Source: a virus. Taken from it: 64,000 nucleotides of DNA. Location: positions 1 to 64,000 of the IMG/VR virus record IMGVR_UViG_3300029258_003221. The stretch is one strand, 5' to 3'. Below the pieces are notes generated by a model, which was not told where the DNA came from, did no database searches, and saw only the letters and a program-made list of their open reading frames with translations. Within the stretch, counting starts at the first letter, position 1. Each line of letters starts with the position of its first letter. The position numbers and the translations under genes are program-made. This document shows positions 20,685-27,677 of the stretch, in pieces.

Positions 20685-21131
20685 ATGTTAGAAACAATCA
20701 AGAAGAAATACCTGAATCGAATGAGACAGGAGATGAAACAGGAGTTTCTCAAAGAAGCTGAAAGGGAGTTTGACCGAGAATTCTCTCAGCAGTTTGAGAA
20801 ACCTACTCGTGCCAAGAAGAAGCCGTCTAAGAAAAAGACACGAGCCAAAAAGGTAATGAAGGGTCACACGAAGGCTGAAGATTTCATCCCTGCTGTCACT
20901 GCTTTTCTCAAGAGAAACAACGGCAGAGCTTCTAAGAAGGACATCGCTCAACACATCCTCCTGTCAGGCACTCTGACAGATGTGGATGTCCAGACTCACT
21001 CAGACGGCAAGTATCGGTTCTACAAAACGCTTGACAGAACCCGAAAGATCATGGTTGAGGCAGACGATCTTTCCACAAACAACCGATCTGGTATCTGGGA
21101 ACTCCAACAGAAGCAAACTGTGTTGTTCTAG
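20685..21131 (+). CDS. Basic coiled-coil and winged-helix-like protein
   Basis: A 148-residue protein built like the H1-like gene at 2920 but in different order. Residues 1-40 are a charged coiled coil (MRQEMKQEFLKEAEREF), 41-62 a Lys-rich linker (KKKPSKKKTRAKK), and 65-148 a small winged-helix-like domain (FIPAVTAFLKRNNG, ASKKDIAQHILLSG). DNA or RNA binding is likely. AAAGGAATT precedes the ATG. It ends in TAG and is convergent to the next gene with a four-base overlap. Confidence 0.65.
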   Translation: MLETIKKKYLNRMRQEMKQEFLKEAEREFDREFSQQFEKPTRAKKKPSKKKTRAKKVMKGHTKAEDFIPAVTAFLKRNNGRASKKDIAQHILLSGTLTDVDVQTHSDGKYRFYKTLDRTRKIMVEADDLSTNNRSGIWELQQKQTVLF

Positions 21132-21502
21132 TTCCCAAACAACCAATCCAAGAAGGGACGCCTTCTCTTTCGTTCTTTTGGCTGTTCCTCTTCGGTTGCA
21201 ATCATAGCCTCATCTTCATTGACATCTGCGGTGATTGTCGGTGGATTTGAGGCTTTTGGTTTACCCACATCCACAATAGCTGGTGATTGATTGTTGGAAA
21301 CCTGATAGGTGATTGCCCCACCCACTCCAACGGTCATGAGCAACAAAGTTGCAATCATTGCATGTTTCCAGTAGGATTTCTTTTGTGGCGGCGGCGTAAT
21401 TTGCCCCATTCCCACAAGCATTCCTCCCCCTGTATCCCCCTTTTCCTGAAGGGATTTCAGGTATTCTGGCAAATCTCCGAGCGGCATAGGTTCTTGACTC
21501 AT
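21128..21502 (-). CDS. Single-pass membrane protein
   Basis: A 124-residue protein. Residues 1-42 are polar, with Gly/Met/Pro-rich sequence. Residues 47-68 form one membrane helix (AMIATLLLMTVGVGGAITY). The outside part is acidic and Pro-rich and ends in a basic patch and an aromatic tip (RKRRRPFLDWLFGN). An AAGGAGGAG ribosome site precedes ATG 21502. It ends in TAG. The topology suggests an inner-membrane anchor; its role is unknown. Confidence 0.65.
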   Translation of the reverse strand: MSQEPMPLGDLPEYLKSLQEKGDTGGGMLVGMGQITPPPQKKSYWKHAMIATLLLMTVGVGGAITYQVSNNQSPAIVDVGKPKASNPPTITADVNEDEAMIATEEEQPKERKRRRPFLDWLFGN

Positions 21503-21534
21503 TTTTGACTCCTCCTTTCTTATGTATGTTGGTC

Positions 21535-21563
21535 TTGAGATAGTTTCAAGAATGATCTATGAT
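21535..21563 (+). promoter_or_regulatory. Sigma70-type promoter
   Basis: TTGAGA (21535-21540) and TATGAT (21558-21563) with a 17-base spacer lie 23 bases before the start of the operon at 21586. The Shine-Dalgarno AGGGAGG follows. Confidence 0.62.
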
Positions 21564-21585
21564 CAGATTTCATAGGGAGGATAAC

Positions 21586-22077
21586 ATGACATCAATAGGT
21601 GGATGGGGTGGCGAACACGCTAGTAACGAAGTGCTTGGTTTTCCAAGGAGAATCGACACTGAACAAATGACAGAAGCAGAATTGGCTATCACCAAAGCCA
21701 TGGAAGAAGTTGAGAAAGCCGGATGTCACCCGTTTTTGACTGATGCTGTTGTTCTACTCAGTGAAGCAAGAGAAAAAGTCGCTGATTTCGTAGACAAGAA
21801 AGAACTGAAGATGTCAAAGCTAACACTGAATAAAACCTGTGGTGCATGCCCTGAGCAATATGACGTTTTCTTGGAAGGGGAAAACGTAGGTTACATGAGA
21901 TTACGCCATGGTTACTTCACAGCAGAATGCCAAGGTAAGATAGTCTATGAAGGCACCCCAAAGGGTGATGGCATTTTTGAGCCAGAAGAAAGAGATAGGT
22001 ATTTGCATGAAGCTTGCCAAGCCATTCTGAAAGATTTGAATAGTCGCCAAGAAAACCTCTATGAAATAGAGGAATGA
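21586..22077 (+). CDS. Two-module hypothetical protein
   Basis: A 163-residue protein. The first half (MTSIGGWGGEHASNEVLGFP, then LAITKAMEEVEKAGCHPFLT) is helical and often appears alone as a small phage protein. The second half (LTLNKTCGACPEQYDVFLEG onward) has a Cys-x2-Cys and a beta-rich pattern also seen as a separate phage protein, judged from memory. It may thus be a fusion. Strong promoter and ribosome site. First gene of an operon running to about 24.99 kb. Confidence 0.65.
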   Translation: MTSIGGWGGEHASNEVLGFPRRIDTEQMTEAELAITKAMEEVEKAGCHPFLTDAVVLLSEAREKVADFVDKKELKMSKLTLNKTCGACPEQYDVFLEGENVGYMRLRHGYFTAECQGKIVYEGTPKGDGIFEPEERDRYLHEACQAILKDLNSRQENLYEIEE

Positions 22078-22078
22078 C

Positions 22079-22432
22079 ATGGAAGTCATACTGTCATGGT
22101 TTACATTCAGGTGTTTGGATCAATTGTTCGATTGGTCCATTCCTGTTGTTTCGACGATTTGGAAACACTTTCGACAAGCTTGGAAACAAAGTGAGTTTGG
22201 TGATCACTTCATCTTTGTTTGGATCAAATCTTCTCTGTTTCTTTGTATTCCGCCAATGTGTCTAGGGCAAATGTTGATTGTGTTATTTTCATTACTTGTA
22301 GGACAGTATTTCTTGCCTGAAGAAGATGCTTTGATCTACGCTTTTTCAACCTTCCCTTTTTCTACGGTTGTCTTAGGGTTTTTTATGGCTAGATTTTACG
22401 GAAACCCTTGGAACCCAAAGGTGGATCATTAA
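22079..22432 (+). CDS. Small integral membrane protein
   Basis: A 117-residue protein with an amphipathic N-terminal half (WSIPVVSTIWKHFRQAWKQ) and two membrane helices, FVWIKSSLFLCIPPMCLG with MLIVLFSLLVG, and FSTFPFSTVVLGFFMARF. It begins two bases after the previous stop. It is not a recognisable holin, since no coding context of lysis genes is seen, but a holin-like role cannot be excluded. Confidence 0.6.
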   Translation: MEVILSWFTFRCLDQLFDWSIPVVSTIWKHFRQAWKQSEFGDHFIFVWIKSSLFLCIPPMCLGQMLIVLFSLLVGQYFLPEEDALIYAFSTFPFSTVVLGFFMARFYGNPWNPKVDH

Positions 22433-22612
22433 ATGTGCACACTAACAAACCTCGGCAATATGGGTGGCGAGCTACCCAATCTTGAATGCGACAATTGCGA
22501 CACGATATTCTCTGTAGTTTGGCACCGAACACCTGACTACGATGATATTCAATACTGCCCCTTCTGTGGAGAAGGCGTTGAAGAAATAGTTTGGGAAACA
22601 GAGGAGGAATAA
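22433..22612 (+). CDS. Small zinc-ribbon protein
   Basis: A 59-residue protein with C-DN-C (residues 19-22) and, 22 residues later, C-PF-C-G, a classic four-Cys zinc ribbon, then an acidic tail. Its ATG starts directly after the previous TAA, and its own TAA overlaps the next ATG (TAATG). Such mini-ribbons are usually nucleic-acid or protein adaptors. Confidence 0.65.
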   Translation: MCTLTNLGNMGGELPNLECDNCDTIFSVVWHRTPDYDDIQYCPFCGEGVEEIVWETEEE

Positions 22613-22908
22613 TGAAAAACCACTGGCTAAGCACAAGCCTTCATCTTTGGTATATTGATGATGGCGAACAACATTGGTATGCTGCATCCTCGGCAGATCG
22701 TGCCGTCGAATTGCACACAGAACCACTTCGTGACCCCAAAACAGGTAAAGTAGACCTCAGCGACCTTGAGGAAATTGAGGTTGAACAGGTTCCTGATGAC
22801 TCTGTTTTGCCTGTAAGACACGAAGATTACGACAACCAAGTGATCAGAAAGACTGCCAAAGAATGGTGCGAAGGCGGTGAAGGATTCATAGCTTCTACCG
22901 TCTACTGA
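22612..22908 (+). CDS. Acidic hypothetical protein
   Basis: A 98-residue protein with GAGGAGG immediately upstream, coupled by TAATG to the zinc-ribbon gene. It has beta-rich aromatic N-terminal sequence (SLHLWYIDDGEQHWYAAS) and an acidic C-terminal half. The family is not recognised. Confidence 0.65.
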   Translation: MKNHWLSTSLHLWYIDDGEQHWYAASSADRAVELHTEPLRDPKTGKVDLSDLEEIEVEQVPDDSVLPVRHEDYDNQVIRKTAKEWCEGGEGFIASTVY

Positions 22909-22921
22909 CATACATACTCTC

Positions 22922-23236
22922 ATGAAATTCAAGGACTTCATGGAAAACAGGCAGCTTGGCAGATCATTGCCCGAAACAGGCTACACAAGCCCACATGCCA
23001 TCATTTATCGAGCCTCACTGGAACCCGATCTCTTGGGAAACCGTGAATATGTGACCATGAGCCGTAAATTCGCAGTCGAACACGCAGAACACCAAGCGGC
23101 TGTGGAAGAAGAGCCATGTAGTGTTTACCGCTATCTGGTGAAGTCCTCGAATGTCTATGAGGCATACAATCCCGGAGAGTATTTCTATGCTGGACCACCG
23201 GTTCAGGGAAGGATCATACATGTTGCAGAAGTTTAA
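22922..23236 (+). CDS. Possible ADP-ribosyltransferase-fold protein
   Basis: A 104-residue protein. HAIIYRASLEPDL near residues 25-37 resembles the Arg-containing first strand of ADP-ribosyltransferase-type folds, YVTMSRKFAVEHA has the S-x-x-x-x-A arrangement after it, and PGEYFYAGPPVQGRIIHV closes the fold. T4 encodes ADP-ribosyltransferases (Alt, ModA), but this protein is shorter and the C-terminal catalytic Glu is not obvious. The call is a structural guess. The gene overlaps the next start by 17 bases. Confidence 0.45.
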   Translation: MKFKDFMENRQLGRSLPETGYTSPHAIIYRASLEPDLLGNREYVTMSRKFAVEHAEHQAAVEEEPCSVYRYLVKSSNVYEAYNPGEYFYAGPPVQGRIIHVAEV

Positions 23237-23768
23237 GACATTCCAAAGGTTTCTGACGGAGAAGAAGGATGCTGATTACAGCTACTCCTGCGTCATGTTG
23301 ATGTTCCCCTCCGAAGATGCCAAAAATGTCCTAGACTGGTCCAAGCAACACATCCCGGACGACAAAATCTTTGAGGATGATGACAAAGGCCGAGAAGACG
23401 AAATTCATGTTACAGTCCTGTATGGCCTACATACAAATGAATCTGGTCCCGTGGAAGAGATCATGGAGTCTCATGAGGGTTTTGAGATTGAGCTAGGAGA
23501 AATCTCAAAGTTCGAAAGCAAGGATTATGATGTCATCAAAATCGGAATCTCTGGAGAAGCTTTACATAAAGCCAACAAGACGCTCAGAGAGCTTGATTTC
23601 ACATCGAATTACGATGAATACAAGCCACACTGCACGATTGCCTATGTGAAAAAGGGATCGTGTGACGACCTGCTCGGAAACAAAGACTTCACAGGGCAGA
23701 AGGTTCCCGTCAAGGAATTGGTCTTTAGTCCCGCTGAGGGTGATCGGACAAAGATCGCTCTGACTTGA
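23220..23768 (+). CDS. 2H phosphoesterase
   Basis: A 182-residue protein with H63-V-T65 in EIHVTVLYG and H137-C-T139 in KPHCTIAYV, the paired HxT motifs of the 2H phosphoesterase (LigT/2'-5' RNA ligase-like) superfamily. It shares the sequence frame HVT-LYG ... H-TIAYVKK with the gene at 50163, so the two are paralogues. Possible substrates are cyclic (oligo)nucleotides of host immune signalling, 2',3'-cyclic phosphate ends of RNA, or ADP-ribose-1'',2''-cyclic phosphate. It is distinct in length and sequence from the Acb1-like protein at 17137. Confidence 0.8.
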   Translation: MLQKFKTFQRFLTEKKDADYSYSCVMLMFPSEDAKNVLDWSKQHIPDDKIFEDDDKGREDEIHVTVLYGLHTNESGPVEEIMESHEGFEIELGEISKFESKDYDVIKIGISGEALHKANKTLRELDFTSNYDEYKPHCTIAYVKKGSCDDLLGNKDFTGQKVPVKELVFSPAEGDRTKIALT

Positions 23769-23818
23769 TTTTGCCACGAGATTTGGTAACATTCTCCTTT
23801 TGCACAAAGGAGATAATG

Positions 23819-24694
23819 ATGCAAACCCTATCCAAGTTAATGGTTGAAGAATACGACGCTGATCTAGGCCAAGAATGGAATCAAGATACACTCGATCTGA
23901 AGACCATGGTTACGGCCTTGTCGTTCCAAAGACACATCTACCTGAACCCGGAAGAGAACGTAAAAGCACGGAAAATCATTGAGAATGTGTTTCGATCACA
24001 TTGTGATTTTGTCGAAGTTCAAGGCGATTATGGCAATGTCATCGGTGGCTGGGATGCCGATCTGTCAGGCAAACACGTGATCGGAGGTCATTACGATGGT
24101 CCTCCGGGCAGCCCCGGAGCCGACGACAACGCCTCGGCAATCTCTTCTCTTTGCCTGCTGGCAAAGAAACTTTCGGACATAAAACCGAAAGATGTTGTCC
24201 TTGTGGCCTTCAATGGAGAAGAAGAAGGTCTTCTAGGTAGCTTTGACTTTGTTGAAAAGATGTCACCAAAGTCAGGCGTGATCCTTGAGATGGTTGGGTA
24301 TTTCGTGGAAGACGAAGATTCTCAGCAGATGCCTCAAGGTTTGCCAGAATACTCCGTAGGAGATTTCTTAGGCATTGTAGGCAATCGCTACACAGGTAGT
24401 TTGGGGAAAGAGCTAACAGACATTGCACGATCCATGAAGCTGAACCTTCCCATCAAAAACCTGAAGATACCTCTCGGCCTTGAAGAAAGATTGCCGGGCC
24501 TGAGTAACACCAGACGCAGTGACCACTACCCGTTCTGGAAAAAGAAGCTCCCGGCTGTCATGCTCACTGATACTGCCGAATTCAGAAATGCCAACTACCA
24601 CAGACGAACAGATACGCCCGATACCCTGAATTACAGTGGAATGGCACAGGTCGTCAGAATGCTTGAGCAGTATTGTCAGAAGTTACTCTCTTAG
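23819..24694 (+). CDS. M28-family zinc metallopeptidase
   Basis: A 291-residue cytosolic peptidase. The binuclear zinc set is complete: IGGHYDGP (His91, Asp93), GADDNASA (bridging Asp102), EEEGLLGS (general base and zinc Glu near 135-136), RSDHYPF (Asp) and NYHRRTDTPD (His). M28 enzymes are aminopeptidases or glutaminyl cyclases. No signal peptide is present, unlike the second M28 gene at 54110. AAGGAG lies before an ATG-ATG pair at 23816/23819. It ends in TAG. Confidence 0.87.
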   Translation: MQTLSKLMVEEYDADLGQEWNQDTLDLKTMVTALSFQRHIYLNPEENVKARKIIENVFRSHCDFVEVQGDYGNVIGGWDADLSGKHVIGGHYDGPPGSPGADDNASAISSLCLLAKKLSDIKPKDVVLVAFNGEEEGLLGSFDFVEKMSPKSGVILEMVGYFVEDEDSQQMPQGLPEYSVGDFLGIVGNRYTGSLGKELTDIARSMKLNLPIKNLKIPLGLEERLPGLSNTRRSDHYPFWKKKLPAVMLTDTAEFRNANYHRRTDTPDTLNYSGMAQVVRMLEQYCQKLLS

Positions 24695-24710
24695 GCAAAG
24701 GAGAAACACT

Positions 24711-24998
24711 ATGCCCAAAGCAGCAGCTAGACACATTTTGGTCGCCGATGAAGCGACATGCAGCCTTATCAAACAACAAATCGAAAGCGGAGAAGCCACT
24801 TTCGAAGAACTCGCCAGACAACACTCCAAATGCCCTTCAGGTAAGGCCGCAGGTGGAAGCCTCGGAACGTTTGAACCGGGACGTATGGTTCCTGAATTTG
24901 ATCAAGTTTGCTTCAATAGCATGGTTGGCGAAGTGCACGGTCCTGTGAAAACTCAATTTGGTTACCACTTGATTGAGATTACAAATCGAATCGACTAA
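24711..24998 (+). CDS. Parvulin-type peptidyl-prolyl isomerase
   Basis: A 95-residue single-domain parvulin (PpiC type). ARHILVADEA (residues 6-15), FEELARQHSKCPSGKAAGGS with the G-G-x-L-G turn, MVPEFDQVCF and FGYHLIEI follow the family consensus in order. It speeds cis-trans proline isomerisation, likely in the cytoplasm since no signal peptide exists. With Hsp20 at 14675 it forms a small folding set. GGAGAAA precedes ATG 24711, 16 bases after the M28 stop. Confidence 0.9.
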   Translation: MPKAAARHILVADEATCSLIKQQIESGEATFEELARQHSKCPSGKAAGGSLGTFEPGRMVPEFDQVCFNSMVGEVHGPVKTQFGYHLIEITNRID

Positions 24999-25216
24999 CC
25001 CTCGACCTTTATATCTTTGATGTAATCTCCACCGTCACCATCCCAGTGGAACCTCTTTTCTCTCTCGTCATCTGGATCAACGATGATTGAGAACGAATGA
25101 CCCGTGTTCCCATTGGATTTGATGTGTTTGATCAAGTCCTCAAGCTCATTGTCCTGATCATGACACGTGATTGTTATGGTTTTGGGGTTCTCACGCCATT
25201 CGTTTAAGCTTTTCAT
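24995..25216 (-). CDS. Conserved small phage protein
   Basis: A 73-residue protein with GNTGHSFSIIVDPDDE and a terminal WDGDGGDYIKDIKVEG. From memory the HSF-V-DPDD ... DGDG-D-I--I pattern recurs in small unnamed proteins of T4-like phages. It is Asp/Gly-rich and may bind metal. It is convergent to the parvulin gene with a four-base overlap. The function is unknown. Confidence 0.65.
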   Translation of the reverse strand: MKSLNEWRENPKTITITCHDQDNELEDLIKHIKSNGNTGHSFSIIVDPDDEREKRFHWDGDGGDYIKDIKVEG

Positions 25217-25293
25217 ACAAACATACCTTCAAAGGTTTATGAAGCCTCTTGATACGCTTCGGGGGTCTTCTGACTGGTTTATATAGGTTTGTT

Positions 25294-25689
25294 TCACAAA
25301 ATAATCCGAGTTTCATAGGTCCAACTCCTGAAATGCCCTGAGCAATTCGCTATGGCAATTTGATGGAAAAGTGCACCGCCGCACACACTCACAGTCTCCA
25401 AGCTTTGGCCATAACTGTAATAAAATGACACGTGAGGATTCTCAGGAAACCAAGGCTGAACCGGGCTCACATGGTAATACAAGGCACTGAAATCCTCTCC
25501 GTATTCCGCTATTGGAGAGCCTTGTAAATTCAGGTAAACTGAGTTGAAATCACCTGATAGAAATGATTCAACTTCCTCTTTCTCTAAGAAAGAGTTGAGA
25601 GTCAGGTGAATTGGAAATCCATTCGTTAGGGAATTCCATGAATGCCTTTCGCTGGGCATCAACCAAACACACCATTTGAAGCTTTTCAT
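25294..25689 (-). CDS. 2H phosphoesterase-like protein
   Basis: A 131-residue protein with H28-L-T30 in FPIHLTLNSF and H86-V-S88 in NPHVSFYYSYG. Two Hx(T/S) motifs at about 58-residue distance with an intervening beta-rich segment (NSVYLNLQGSP) fit the 2H fold, although similarity to the other 2H genes here is low. The second motif has Ser in place of Thr, which occurs in active members. ATG 25689 is used; the extension to 25716 overlaps the divergent cobalamin gene. No clear ribosome site. Confidence 0.55.
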   Translation of the reverse strand: MKSFKWCVWLMPSERHSWNSLTNGFPIHLTLNSFLEKEEVESFLSGDFNSVYLNLQGSPIAEYGEDFSALYYHVSPVQPWFPENPHVSFYYSYGQSLETVSVCGGALFHQIAIANCSGHFRSWTYETRIIL

Positions 25690-25700
25690 AAAGGTTAGGT

Positions 25701-26222
25701 ATGAAGATTTACACAAAAGCAGGAGACAAAGGTAAGACGTTTATGCCGGGAGAAGGTAAAGTAGATAAATACGATTGCTCCGTAGACGCTCAGGGAGAAA
25801 TCGATGAACTCAATGCGTGGCTCGCTCACCTCCTACAGGAACACCCGGAATCCCCCGAAGAACAAATCATAGTAAACGCTCAAAACGTCCTGATGCACAT
25901 CGGAGCACAACTTGCAACCAGAGAACAAAGACTCAGAGAATCAGATATCACTGAGTTGGAAATTTCCATTGATCGTATGGAAGGCGGTTTACCAGAACTG
26001 ACCAACTTCATTCTTCCTTGCTACCCAACAGAAGGACATATTGCCCGAACAGTTTGCCGACGTGCCGAAAGGCAAATGGCCGCTTGGGAAGCAAATGCAG
26101 ATGATAAAGAGAAATTCAATCTCATCCTGCCTTATCTGAACAGACTCAGTGACTTCCTCTTTGTCTGGTGCCGAACTCTCTGTGGTAACCTCGAAGAAGT
26201 TTGGTATGGAAACGATAGATAA
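25701..26222 (+). CDS. ATP:cob(I)alamin adenosyltransferase, PduO type
   Basis: A 173-residue protein with all PduO signatures: the N-terminal IYTKAGDKGKTFMPG loop that binds ATP, GEIDELNAWLAH, ARTVCRRAERQMA (the Arg/Glu helix) and YLNRLSDFLFVWCR. It transfers the adenosyl group of ATP to cob(I)alamin, making coenzyme B12. In a phage this could feed a B12-dependent ribonucleotide reductase, which is not in this window. The divergent gene on the left starts 12 bases away. Confidence 0.88.
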   Translation: MKIYTKAGDKGKTFMPGEGKVDKYDCSVDAQGEIDELNAWLAHLLQEHPESPEEQIIVNAQNVLMHIGAQLATREQRLRESDITELEISIDRMEGGLPELTNFILPCYPTEGHIARTVCRRAERQMAAWEANADDKEKFNLILPYLNRLSDFLFVWCRTLCGNLEEVWYGNDR

Positions 26223-26225
26223 TCT

Positions 26226-26918
26226 ATGTTTTCTTTGGATGGACTAAGTGAAAATTTGGGTTATGTTGGTGAATCATTGATTGATTCATTGACAGATGCT
26301 GTTGATTTAACATATGCAATAATTAACGGTCTAATAACCCAGCAATTTGCTATCGATCACTTCCCAACTAATTCAATTCTCGTAAAAAACTTTGGCTTAT
26401 CACTTAGGTTGCGTAAAGTTGGTTTATCGCCGCCAGACCTAACAATTCGAATTGTCAAAAATGATGATGTTACCTTGTTGGCATCATCGGAAACCCTAGT
26501 TGACTTTGATTCAAATTTCACTACCACCGAATTGGACTTCACCGTTTTGGATAATAGTCCTTCTAGTTGGATTGGATCAAAAATTGAAATGGTTTCTGGA
26601 GTTGCCGCCGCAGGTCTAATTCAAATGTCAGAAATGGATTTGAATTACGAATTGTCTTTCCTCAATACTGAAATCGCCAGTGGAGGATGTGTTGTAAGTG
26701 GGAACTCAAATCAAAATTCGGTCAAAAACCTGTTTGTAACAGGTGGGGCTCTGTGTGGTGGGCAAGACTCATATGTTTCTGGCAGAAGAAATAACACCCC
26801 AACAGTTGCTACACTCAGTCAGTTCAGGAATGCCTTCAAAGGAACAATTCGTGGTTCTATAAATGTTCCAATTTGGCCAGATAGAACAAATCCTCTGATG
26901 AGACTTTGGATCAATTGA
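26226..26918 (+). CDS. Hypothetical beta-rich protein, possibly virion-associated
   Basis: A 230-residue protein with an amphipathic start (NLGYVGESLIDSLTDAVDL), a beta-sandwich-like middle (LSLRLRKVGLSPPDLTIRIV) and a Gly/Asn/Ser-rich C-terminal half ending in RTNPLMRLWIN. Composition resembles fibre- or baseplate-associated proteins and the edge gene at 1-665. It has no enzyme motif. It starts three bases after the stop of the cobalamin gene. Confidence 0.6.
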   Translation: MFSLDGLSENLGYVGESLIDSLTDAVDLTYAIINGLITQQFAIDHFPTNSILVKNFGLSLRLRKVGLSPPDLTIRIVKNDDVTLLASSETLVDFDSNFTTTELDFTVLDNSPSSWIGSKIEMVSGVAAAGLIQMSEMDLNYELSFLNTEIASGGCVVSGNSNQNSVKNLFVTGGALCGGQDSYVSGRRNNTPTVATLSQFRNAFKGTIRGSINVPIWPDRTNPLMRLWIN

Positions 26919-26927
26919 AATAGACTT

Positions 26928-26956
26928 GATCTCTATGATCAATTGAGCTAATCTTA
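26928..26956 (+). promoter_or_regulatory. Sigma70-type promoter
   Basis: TTGATC (26928-26933) and TAATCT (26951-26956) with a 17-base spacer precede the operon that starts at 26986. Its AGGAGG ribosome site lies between. The -10 box is imperfect. Confidence 0.45.
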
Positions 26957-26985
26957 CACTTTCAAACATAAAACAGGAGGTTCTT

Positions 26986-27186
26986 ATGCTGAGCCCTACT
27001 TCTTATCTGTTCAACAAAATCTGTGAATACTCAATGAACCAATTTTCAGAAGGAAATATCACCGAAGAAGAATCTGAACAGATCATGGACAAAGCAGAGC
27101 TTTGTGATCTGGAAGGTATGGTTGACATGTGCGTCGAACATAACATCATTATCCCCAAGGAAATTCAAAAAGGATTGTCATGCTAG
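26986..27186 (+). CDS. Small acidic helical protein
   Basis: A 66-residue acidic protein (SQMNQF-type helices, EEESEQIMDKAELCDLEGM). AGGAGG six to seven bases before the ATG supports strong expression. It ends in TAG, with TAA three codons later, and overlaps the MazG gene start by seven bases. The family is not recognised. Confidence 0.6.
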   Translation: MLSPTSYLFNKICEYSMNQFSEGNITEEESEQIMDKAELCDLEGMVDMCVEHNIIIPKEIQKGLSC

Positions 27187-27500
27187 AAAACCTAAGAGCC
27201 GCAAACAAACAACGACACAAAGAATGGGGCGAAGGAGCAGACCTCACACTCTCTTTCCGAGGACTGGAATTGGGTGGCGAAGCCGGTGAAGTCTGCAACG
27301 AACTGAAAAAACTGGAACGGACCCGATTCGGTATCGCTGGTGGAAAAGAAGATACTCAGGGTCTTCGTGAAGAACTTGCCGATGTCATCATCTGTGTTGA
27401 TTTGATCGCCATGGATATGGGCATCGATCTCGGAGACGCCATCAGAGAAAAGTTCAATATGACCTCCGAAAAATACGGTCTGGAAACAAGGATCGCCTGA
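27180..27500 (+). CDS. MazG-type nucleotide pyrophosphohydrolase
   Basis: A 106-residue protein with the complete MazG metal site: LELGGEAGEVCNELKKLE (ExxE) and LREELADVIICVDLIAMDMG (ExxD). Single-domain phage MazG proteins hydrolyse dNTPs, with dGTP often preferred, and have been proposed to lower host (p)ppGpp. It is longer and more canonical than the protein at 19518, so the two probably differ in substrate. Coupled to the preceding small gene. Confidence 0.83.
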   Translation: MLENLRAANKQRHKEWGEGADLTLSFRGLELGGEAGEVCNELKKLERTRFGIAGGKEDTQGLREELADVIICVDLIAMDMGIDLGDAIREKFNMTSEKYGLETRIA

Positions 27501-27518
27501 TCCAAACTATGATATGAC

Positions 27519-27677
27519 ATGCAAACTCAGACCATAATGCCACCACCAAAACCGCCCGAGGACAACATTGTTGCCTCGGGCTTTCCTGATGACATTCGAG
27601 ATATCGGTGACCGAATCGCCGCACTCTCCTCTGATCAAGCATCAAAGCTGTCCCAATACCTCGACGGAAAACAATGA
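27519..27677 (+). CDS. Mini-protein resembling the L7/L12 N-terminal dimerisation domain
   Basis: A 52-residue ORF: a Pro-rich leader (MPPPKPPEDN), then IRDIGDRIAALSSDQASKLSQYLDG. The second part resembles the helical N-terminal domain of ribosomal protein L7/L12, in which I-x-x-L-x-x-x-(Q/E)-A-x-x-L-x-x-(Y/F)-L is typical. The C-terminal factor-binding domain is absent. It overlaps the next gene by ATGA. A strong hairpin lies inside the ORF. Either it is a real stalk-mimic or adaptor, or a chance resemblance in a hairpin-bearing leader. Confidence 0.5.
   Translation: MQTQTIMPPPKPPEDNIVASGFPDDIRDIGDRIAALSSDQASKLSQYLDGKQ
27555..27585 (+). terminator. Strong hairpin, possible terminator or attenuator
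   Basis: GCCCGAGG (27555-27562) pairs with CCTCGGGC (27575-27582), with an inner CAAC/GTTG, and TTT follows. It lies 55 bases after the MazG stop but inside the 52-codon ORF. The T tract is short, so termination would be weak. Confidence 0.4.
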
